Shown in pieces: positions 1 to 5,001 of a stretch of DNA of 5,001 nt (positions are counted from its first letter, which is position 1; the number at the start of each line of letters is the position of its first letter). Position numbers and translations under genes: made by a program. Source of the stretch: Akkermansiaceae bacterium UBA4145 (lineage in GTDB: Bacteria; Verrucomicrobiota; Verrucomicrobiia; Verrucomicrobiales; Akkermansiaceae); assembly GCA_002380675.1 (NCBI GenBank), contig DFWB01000036.1, positions 1 to 5,001 on the forward strand, written 5' to 3'. A model generated the notes under the pieces. That model ran no database searches. It had not been told where the DNA came from and saw only the letters and a program-made list of their open reading frames with translations.

Positions 1-920
1 CCAGCCGAAAGACTAACCCCCGAGGGGAAGGTGTAATTCACACCTTCATCAATACGCCAGCCACCTAGATTGATTGAAGCTCGGGAATTATTGTAGAGTT
101 CAATATATTCACCGTCCCGGTGACTGGAAGGAGGCTCCACCATAAGCTCGGTAATAACGATACCCTCTTCCCGTGTTGGATCGTTCGCGCGGTTTTGGCT
201 TCCCACCTCCGAGGAGTAAAACAACCCAGATCCATCTGGATAAGCCGCTGAATAATTCCGCCCTCGAGCCTGTTCGACTACCACCGCATCAATCACCCTG
301 TTCCCGGAATCCACCAGCCAGAGAACTTCATCACCGCCACCAGTTCCAAACGATACAGGCCAACTTCTGAAATCGCGAGGGCCGATCGACCCGGTGAGTG
401 GCATCTTGTCCCCGAAGTCCCTTCGACTTGAAAGATAAAGACCTGACAAGCCCTGAGAAGAAGCGCCCTCATGATACAGCTCCACCCAGTCAATATTGCC
501 ATCCTCGTCATAGTGCACCTCGTTAATAGCGAGGACTGCTCCCAGCTCTGCCGCACTTGAATTTGCCCCATCCCGGGTCGGCGAAGTGAACAAAAACCAG
601 CTTCCAGCTCCTGCAGGCTTACGTCCGAGTGATCGCCCGTCATTCGGCATAGCGGTATCAATACCATTCACAATGGTGGACCCATCGCTCTGGGTGAGAT
701 AGACCACAGTCGTATTGCCCACTGATAAATTAGCTTCTGCATATCCAATGGAAGAGAGGCCCCCGGGCTCAATAACCAGACTCCCCGGGATGCGATACTT
801 CGTAAGATTGCTTGCCGAATCGCTGAGATACCAACCTCCCACGTCGATTGAAGATCCCGTAGGATTATAGAGCTCTACAAACCCGACTCCATTCTGGGGA
901 AGCACCTCATTAATGACGAT
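1..920 (-). repeat. Three consecutive lamin-tail domain repeats (protein level)
   Basis: Three diverged copies of an LTD start motif lie in series: IVINEV...GFVELYN (about 920-558), LAINEV...DWVELYH (about 536-177) and IVITEL...EYIELYN (from about 164, cut by the left edge). Each has the I-x-E-hydrophobic strand followed by the (F/W/Y)-(V/I)-E-L-Y strand. The copies do not show obvious nucleotide identity, so the duplication is old and the repeat should not be read as recent DNA duplication. Confidence 0.7.
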
Positions 921-2057
921 ACTCGGAGCACTTGGAGTGGAAATGTTTACCCTTGCACCAAAAACGACGTCAGAACTCGTGGTTCCGGTCTGGTGAACCT
1001 CAACTGCCAGAACATTTGTTCCCTCGACCAAGGGCGGAGAGCTACTGGTCACGATAGCCTCTTCTTCACTCGCATCTCCCACCGTCCGGGAGGCTGTTGT
1101 CGTGAAGCTCGCTCCCTCTTCGACCCCGATTCCTCCCAGCCATTGCCCATTCAACCAGAAGCCTGCTCCATCATCCAGAATTGTGTCGATGGAGATACTG
1201 GTTCCCTCAGTCGCACCATTAAACTCAAAGGACGTTCGAAAATAGTAGGTAATAATGTCATTACCCGCCGCATTTGGATTTTCGAAGGGCGTCGAAATTC
1301 CCGGCGAAGGAACCACCGAGGTTTCATAGCCAAAGAGGCCTCGCCCTGTGTCCCAGCTCGCATCATTAAATCCTGGGTTCTTCCACCCAGCTCCCTGATT
1401 GGAACCGTTGTCAAGGTACCTCCAGTTGTGATCGAAGTTAATGTAGGGAAGCCCGACTGAAAGATCTACTTCTGGGTTCGAATACGGCTCTTCTGCGGCC
1501 GCCGGCTCACCTGCTCCAGGTGTGCCCCCCGGGGAACTACTCGCCCTCCAAACTCGATAGTCATCAATGGCGTAACTGTCATTATCAAGAACAAGGCTAT
1601 GCCCTCCTCCATCGGCAGCAACCGGCCACGGATGACGATCATCATACCTTAGAGTGCAAACCGTCGCTCCATTTTTGTTTCGAATATTGATCCGTTCCCC
1701 TTCATTGGCGAGGGATCCCGTCCAGGGACCCAGCACCCGCACTGACTGAGGCAATCCGTAATCCGCCCGGAAAGTTGCAGGATCTACTCCGCAGATAACA
1801 ACGCGCTCCCACTGCTTGAGAAAGTTACTCTCATGGTTCCCGGAATCGTAAACCGGAAAGTCAAAGTCCACCGCTCCTCTCACCCTCCATTGGGCAATAT
1901 CATGAATCGTTGCGGTAAGGTTTTCTACCTCGATGAATTCGTGGAGACCAGCAGGGGGATGATACATCACTTCCCTGATAACTACCTGCTCTCCCTTCAA
2001 GGATGAGAAGGCCCCGACAAAGACGAGAGGTATGCAGAACTTAAAAACGCAATTCAT
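1..2057 (-). CDS. Secreted multi-LTD (lamin-tail domain) protein, N-terminal part; 3' end outside window
   Basis: Seen: 685 complete codons without a stop from ATG 2057-2055 to the left edge. The start is firm: an in-frame TGA lies at 2105-2103 and no ATG, GTG or TTG codon lies between. Residues 1 to about 22 look like a signal peptide (CIPLVFVGAF core, one Lys at 6, cleavage perhaps at 18-22). LTD1 is about 24-182 (VVIREVMYHPP, EFIEVEN, HPWPVAADG, SPGGTPG). A short linker (GEPAAAEEP) leads to a galactose-binding-like jelly roll, about 200-375 (NWRYLDNGSNQG, YYFRTSFEF, LDDGAGFWLNG, GTNVLAVEVHQ). LTD2 is about 380-500 (IVINEVLPQN, GFVELYNPT), LTD3 about 508-627 (LAINEVHYDEDG, WVELYHEG), and LTD4 from 632 is cut (IVITELMVEPP, EYIELYNNS). 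LTDs are Ig-like folds found in bacterial surface and secreted proteins. Proteins of this design often carry a CotH domain further on, so a kinase domain beyond the left edge is plausible but not visible. Exact function is unknown. Confidence 0.88.
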   Translation of the reverse strand, partial: MNCVFKFCIPLVFVGAFSSLKGEQVVIREVMYHPPAGLHEFIEVENLTATIHDIAQWRVRGAVDFDFPVYDSGNHESNFLKQWERVVICGVDPATFRADYGLPQSVRVLGPWTGSLANEGERINIRNKNGATVCTLRYDDRHPWPVAADGGGHSLVLDNDSYAIDDYRVWRASSSPGGTPGAGEPAAAEEPYSNPEVDLSVGLPYINFDHNWRYLDNGSNQGAGWKNPGFNDASWDTGRGLFGYETSVVPSPGISTPFENPNAAGNDIITYYFRTSFEFNGATEGTSISIDTILDDGAGFWLNGQWLGGIGVEEGASFTTTASRTVGDASEEEAIVTSSSPPLVEGTNVLAVEVHQTGTTSSDVVFGARVNISTPSAPSIVINEVLPQNGVGFVELYNPTGSSIDVGGWYLSDSASNLTKYRIPGSLVIEPGGLSSIGYAEANLSVGNTTVVYLTQSDGSTIVNGIDTAMPNDGRSLGRKPAGAGSWFLFTSPTRDGANSSAAELGAVLAINEVHYDEDGNIDWVELYHEGASSQGLSGLYLSSRRDFGDKMPLTGSIGPRDFRSWPVSFGTGGGDEVLWLVDSGNRVIDAVVVEQARGRNYSAAYPDGSGLFYSSEVGSQNRANDPTREEGIVITELMVEPPSSHRDGEYIELYNNSRASINLGGWRIDEGVNYTFPSGVSLSA
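1989..2057 (-). other. Probable Sec signal peptide of the multi-LTD protein
   Basis: The first 23 residues are a short N-region with one lysine (K6), a hydrophobic core (CIPLVFVGAF, residues 8-17) and a small-residue stretch where cleavage could occur after S18 (A16-F-S18) or near G22. The two cysteines (C3, C8) lie before or inside the core, so there is no lipobox and a lipoprotein is unlikely. The mature protein would begin just before the first LTD strand (VVIREV), which fits secretion. Cleavage position is estimated by eye. Confidence 0.7.
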
Positions 2058-2093
2058 GGGATTTGTTTGGAAGGAGAATGTGGACGAGGAGTT

Positions 2094-2121
2094 ACAATAT
2101 CGTCACTTGATCCCCAAGCAA
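2094..2121 (-). promoter_or_regulatory. Weak sigma70-like promoter candidate for the multi-LTD gene
   Basis: Reading the minus strand, TTGCTT (2121-2116) and TATTGT (2099-2094) are separated by 16 bases and lie about 37 bases before the ATG. They match the -35 and -10 consensus at only 3 and 4 of 6 positions. Position and spacing are reasonable but the match is weak and could be chance. Confidence 0.15.
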
Positions 2122-2192
2122 AGTTGAATACCGCACACCAGTCTTCCCGATCAGGTGTGGTTTTAACCCAGAAGTGGCATTCAAAAGCACGA

Positions 2193-2220
2193 AGCTCCCC
2201 GAAAGGAGCTGAGGCTCCTC
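2193..2220 (-). terminator. Weak candidate terminator or RNA hairpin after the CotH gene
   Basis: On the minus strand, AGCTCC-TTTCGG-GGAGCT forms a 6-bp stem with a 6-base loop, starting about 55 bases after the CotH stop. An alternative stem, AGGAGC-CTCA-GCTCCT, uses part of the same bases and cannot form at the same time. The only T run nearby (TTTT in CGTGCTTTTG) begins six bases after the first stem, so this is a poor match to a classical intrinsic terminator. Confidence 0.3.
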
Positions 2221-2265
2221 AGATCGCTAAAAGGCCTGTTTCAGAGTGTCCTCCGCGATTTTCAA

Positions 2266-5001
2266 TCACTCAACCACCACCCTGTAGTAGAGCTCCTGAC
2301 CATCGGCAGAGACATGTGGCAGCACCGTAATGCCTCGAGAAGCCTCTACCGTTCCCACATCCGCCCAGCTGTCTGGGGTCAGGTCCGGGCTGACTTGAAG
2401 AGTGTAGCTCCGCCCAGGGACACTGTTCCAGCTCGCCCGGGTGGTATCTCCAACCCTCGTAACCTCTATCAACTTAAAGACAGAGAGAAGGTCCAGAGGG
2501 TCAGTTCCGGCATCAACCTCACTGCCGTCCAGTGCCCCATCGCCATCGCTGTCAGGATTCAGGGGATCCGTTCCCGCCAACGCTTCACCAGCATCGTCAA
2601 GCCCATCGTTATCCAAGTCCCCCTCAGAAGTCACAACACCCGGGGTTCCCCCCAGAACCAGACTCGCACGCCAGTTGGACGGGTCATTATAATTCCCTTC
2701 GGTATCAATGACTTCCAGAGAGGCCCCTTCCCCATCAGCTTCAACCGGCCATGGAAGGTCATCAGAATATTCAAAGTCGTGGATAATATCACCCCCGGCA
2801 TCAACGAGCACTATGGACTCTCCTCCATTACTAATTCCTCCATCAGACCAACTGGCCAAGACTCTGATTCCTTCTCCATAAATCGCTCTGAAATCTGATG
2901 GGTTCGCAGTAACCACAGCAATTTCTCCGGCAGCCAATTCAAGACCATCAAAGACAAGCCCTGAAAACGGGTTTCCATCCTCAAATCTGATGCCAGACAG
3001 ATCGATCGATGAGCTGCCCGTGTTGACCAGTTCGATAAACTCCAAATCATATCCAACCCCAAGATCAAGAGGGTGATACATAACCTCCGTAATGCGAAGG
3101 TCCTCAACCGCAGCACTTTCAGAGGCAGGATCAACTACCACGAAGTAATCAAACTCAAAGCGCGCCATAAGGGCCGAAGTAGTGGAAGCAAAAATCCCTC
3201 CGCGCTCAAGGGATGCCTCTACATCGATATCCTCGGAGTGCAGGGTTTCCCATGTTCCTGGGCTCACACGGTAATCAAAATGCAGTGCACTCCCTACCCT
3301 CCGCATACGGACGACAGCGGCACCTTCTCCCCATGTAACGCTTCCCAGGCGGGTCTCGGTCGTACCTACAATCTTTCGCGCTCGCAAAAAGTCTCCGTTC
3401 TCCATTCCGAACGCATAAGTGACCTCCTGCCCGTCCTCAATAACCCTCACGATCAGGCCCGCGATAAATCCTCCCTGCTGAATGGAGGAAAGGCTCAGGT
3501 CGGTCTGGAGAAGAACGTCCTCCGCCCCGGCAAGATCGCGCCAGAGAACCGGATATTGCGGATTCACAGTCCGCATCGATTTCGCGGAATCATCGTTTAA
3601 TTTCAGAGTAAGCTCGCCCGGCCTGTCATTCAGGGAATACCAGGCACTACCGCTGTAGTCGTGTCGAACCTCCACATTCTCTTCGACCCAGCCCTCACCA
3701 AGAGTCTGATCCGAGAATGGATGCCACTCAGATTCCGAATACACCGTAATCTCTCTTGTAGTCACGGTCTCGGTTGCGTCCTGATCCTCTACCGTGACGG
3801 TGAGCAAATACAACCCGGGCCTCGGAAAGCGAACATTAACAATTTCGGGAGACGGATTTTCCAATATTGCGTCCCCATCAACTTCCCATCGATAGCTCAG
3901 GCTCGTCCCTTCAGGATCAAAACTCGCGCCCCCATCAACCACCAGCGTGCTCTGTACAGGGACATTGAGAGAGGAGGGCGAACTATCAAGATCGACAACC
4001 GGGGGAGCATTACCTGCCTTATTGATCACGACTACATCCGTTCCGACGACCAGCCCCTCTGAGTCAAGAGCCTGAAATTCCAGCTCGTTACGACCTTGGC
4101 GCAAATAAATGCCCGAAGCAGCCCACTCCGTCTGTCCCGTGAACTGCACCTCTACATCTGGGCGGTCGACAACGCGAATATCAAACGCCCGATGGTTGCT
4201 GGTCCCGCTGAGGTCAATGATATCTGCAGCCGTGCTTGAGGGACCGTTGACAGTAAAACGGGTATTCGCAACCGCACTTCCGATTTCAGAGTTCATGGCA
4301 TAATTGACCCTCGAATTGTTAAAGTTGAGATACCGACTCGGATTAATGGATACTCTCCGATTGGAGCGCGCCTCGAGATCAAACCATGTCTCCAGACGCT
4401 CTGATCCACTGGTATACTTCTCCACCATCTCCCCGATATAATAATTCACCCTCTGCTCCACGTAGGGTTTGCGGAAAAAATTAGGCACTCCCGTTAAGCC
4501 CCCGATGAATGGAGCCGAAGTATTCCCGTAGGTCAGGTCGGAGTCCCACTGCAGGAGCATCCATTTCCCATCGCTATGCCTCCGGAGAAAATATCCGTTC
4601 TTTCCCCTGTTTCGAGTCAAGGTGTCCCAGTCATCGACCCAGCCACGAACCACCGCATTAACTGCCATCATGTCAATGTCCGCCATCCTTTCAATTTCCT
4701 CGCGTGTAAACCGATTCTGACCCACGGAGAAAACCCAATTGAGGAATGACCCGTAGTCGTATTCGTCTTCACGCGACCGCTTCATCCATTCAGCGTGATA
4801 CATGTTCGGCTCCACGCTGCGTCCATCCACTCCCCAGTCTGCGTTTCTCTGAGTGCGGCTCCATCCATCGTCAAACCACCACTCATCATCGATACGATAA
4901 AGCTCTCCCTTTTCGCCCTGATCCCAGTTGCGTTTAAGAAAGTCGTTGGCGTTAGTTTCCACGTCCTCACGAATCATCGCCGGACCGTTGTTGATCACGA
5001 T
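2266..5001 (-). CDS. Secreted CotH kinase-family protein with PKD-like, ConA-like, LTD and TSP3 domains (5' end outside window)
   Basis: Seen: one open frame runs from the right edge to a TGA at 2268-2266. Residues are numbered from the GTG at 4998, which is probably internal because the frame stays open upstream and already lies inside the CotH fold. Residues 1-215 resemble a CotH kinase: an NDFLKRNW...GELYRID segment, D125 followed nine residues later by N134 in KNGYFLRR, then GKWMLLQWDSDLTYGN with D152. By family pattern these would be the catalytic Asp, the loop Asn and the DFG-like metal ligand. Then follow an unassigned beta-rich stretch (about 235-330), a PKD-like domain (331-420, SFDPEGTSLSYRWEVDG), a ConA/LamG or DUF1349-like sandwich (425-620), one LTD (632-788, RITEVMYHP, EFIELVN, GGTPG), TSP3 calcium repeats (793-835) and a C-terminal module (839-910). 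CotH proteins phosphorylate secreted proteins in Bacillus spore coats; the substrate here is unknown. The missing N terminus should carry the signal peptide and perhaps more LTDs. Verrucomicrobial origin is inferred. Confidence 0.9.
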   Translation of the reverse strand: MVINNGPAMIREDVETNANDFLKRNWDQGEKGELYRIDDEWWFDDGWSRTQRNADWGVDGRSVEPNMYHAEWMKRSREDEYDYGSFLNWVFSVGQNRFTREEIERMADIDMMAVNAVVRGWVDDWDTLTRNRGKNGYFLRRHSDGKWMLLQWDSDLTYGNTSAPFIGGLTGVPNFFRKPYVEQRVNYYIGEMVEKYTSGSERLETWFDLEARSNRRVSINPSRYLNFNNSRVNYAMNSEIGSAVANTRFTVNGPSSTAADIIDLSGTSNHRAFDIRVVDRPDVEVQFTGQTEWAASGIYLRQGRNELEFQALDSEGLVVGTDVVVINKAGNAPPVVDLDSSPSSLNVPVQSTLVVDGGASFDPEGTSLSYRWEVDGDAILENPSPEIVNVRFPRPGLYLLTVTVEDQDATETVTTREITVYSESEWHPFSDQTLGEGWVEENVEVRHDYSGSAWYSLNDRPGELTLKLNDDSAKSMRTVNPQYPVLWRDLAGAEDVLLQTDLSLSSIQQGGFIAGLIVRVIEDGQEVTYAFGMENGDFLRARKIVGTTETRLGSVTWGEGAAVVRMRRVGSALHFDYRVSPGTWETLHSEDIDVEASLERGGIFASTTSALMARFEFDYFVVVDPASESAAVEDLRITEVMYHPLDLGVGYDLEFIELVNTGSSSIDLSGIRFEDGNPFSGLVFDGLELAAGEIAVVTANPSDFRAIYGEGIRVLASWSDGGISNGGESIVLVDAGGDIIHDFEYSDDLPWPVEADGEGASLEVIDTEGNYNDPSNWRASLVLGGTPGVVTSEGDLDNDGLDDAGEALAGTDPLNPDSDGDGALDGSEVDAGTDPLDLLSVFKLIEVTRVGDTTRASWNSVPGRSYTLQVSPDLTPDSWADVGTVEASRGITVLPHVSADGQELYYRVVVE
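2494..2622 (-). repeat. Thrombospondin type-3 calcium-binding repeats in the CotH protein
   Basis: Residues 793-835 contain two DxDxDG-type loops, DLDNDGLDD and DSDGDGALD, each followed by an acidic helix-like segment and a G-T-D-P-L turn (AGTDPLNP and AGTDPLD). This is the pattern of bacterial TSP3 repeats, which bind calcium and stiffen a stalk. They sit between the LTD and the C-terminal module, which suggests a calcium-stabilised spacer near the C terminus. Confidence 0.8.
4537..4635 (-). other. CotH kinase-like catalytic core region
   Basis: This stretch encodes residues 122-154 of the CotH protein. Candidate active-site residues are D125 (codon 4626-4624), N134 (codon 4599-4597) and D152 (codon 4545-4543, in WDSD). 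The D-to-N spacing of nine residues followed by a Y-rich strand, G-K-W and W-D matches the CotH pattern as I recall it, in which the first Asp is catalytic and the second binds metal. The residues expected at these points are therefore present, and the domain is potentially active rather than degenerate. The ATP-binding N-terminal lobe lies mostly outside the window, so activity cannot be judged in full. Confidence 0.6.

Larger units (their letters stand above)
2058..2265. other. Intergenic region between the two minus-strand genes
   Basis: A 208-bp gap separates the stop of the CotH gene from the start of the multi-LTD gene. It holds two overlapping short hairpins (2193-2220), a spaced CACACC/GGTGTG inverted repeat (2134-2139 and 2154-2159) and a weak promoter-like pair nearer the downstream start. 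No convincing gene is present on either strand. Just upstream of the ATG at 2057 the minus-strand sequence is CTCCTTCCAAACAAATCCC, which has no Shine-Dalgarno-like purine run, so initiation may not depend on one. The gap allows either independent transcription or readthrough. Confidence 0.7.

Noticed and set aside
293..667. 124-codon minus-strand open frame in another frame
   Set aside because: It overlaps the LTD2 and LTD3 coding sequence out of frame. It could suggest a frameshift, but the main frame is continuous through the region with LTD motifs on both sides.
993..1460. 155-codon plus-strand open frame
   Set aside because: It lies fully antisense to the multi-LTD gene, whose reading frame encodes recognisable domains; the plus-strand translation has low-complexity, Arg/Ser-rich composition and no motif.
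1494..1534. GC-rich palindromes (GCGGCCGC and CCCCGGGG)
   Set aside because: They fall on codons for the Gly/Pro/Ala linker after LTD1 (SPGGTPGAGEPAAAEE); composition of the linker explains them.
2266..2330. Possible PEP-CTERM or transmembrane anchor at the C terminus of the CotH protein
   Set aside because: The end reads ELYYRVVVE, with no PEP motif, hydrophobic helix or basic tail.
2314..2898. 194-codon plus-strand open frame
   Set aside because: Antisense to the LTD, TSP3 and C-terminal modules of the CotH gene; no domain or ribosome-binding evidence, and its composition reflects the reverse of acidic Asp/Gly codons.
2811..3134. 107-codon minus-strand open frame in another frame
   Set aside because: Out-of-frame shadow of the LTD in the CotH gene; the main frame encodes the LTD without interruption.
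3073..4062. Two plus-strand open frames (3073-3600 and 3661-4062)
   Set aside because: Both are antisense to the ConA-like and PKD-like domains of the CotH gene and show no recognisable protein features.
4996..4998. GTG at 4998 as the true start of the CotH protein
   Set aside because: The frame remains open to the edge, the protein would begin inside the CotH fold with no signal peptide, and 5' truncation by the window is the simpler reading.

Overview
The window carries two large protein-coding genes, both on the minus strand and both cut by a window edge. They encode secreted, multidomain proteins built from lamin-tail domains (LTD), a CotH-type kinase domain and beta-sandwich modules. 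This style is typical of Verrucomicrobiota, with Planctomycetota or related PVC bacteria as the alternative. The pointers are the LTD/CotH combination, the LTD-associated jelly-roll module with the motifs W-K/R-Y-L-D-N-G-S and GTNVLAVEVHQ, the thrombospondin type-3 calcium repeats, and a C-terminal module of the form W-x-S-V-P-G-R-S-Y-x-L-Q-x-S-x-D-L ... Y-Y-R-V. Phylum is inferred from protein architecture only; there is no rRNA or housekeeping gene to confirm it.

Layout, in the direction of transcription (right to left). Positions 5001-2266 hold the 3' part of a CotH protein (911 codons visible, 5' end off the right edge). Its order is CotH kinase-like core, a beta-rich linker domain, a PKD-like Ig fold, a concanavalin/LamG-like sandwich, one LTD, TSP3 calcium repeats and a C-terminal module. 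Positions 2265-2058 are a 208-bp intergenic gap with small inverted repeats and at most weak promoter or terminator signals. Positions 2057-1 hold the 5' part of a second protein (685 complete codons, open to the left edge). Its order is signal peptide, LTD, galactose-binding-like jelly roll, then three further LTDs, the last one cut by the edge.

The two genes share orientation, domain vocabulary and a closely matching LTD, so they look like a tandem pair of paralogous or functionally linked extracellular proteins. The likely setting is cell-surface adhesion, calcium-dependent structure and possibly phosphorylation of secreted proteins by the CotH domain; no specific substrate can be read from the sequence. 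The plus strand shows no credible gene. No RNA gene, mobile element, CRISPR array or replication origin was seen.
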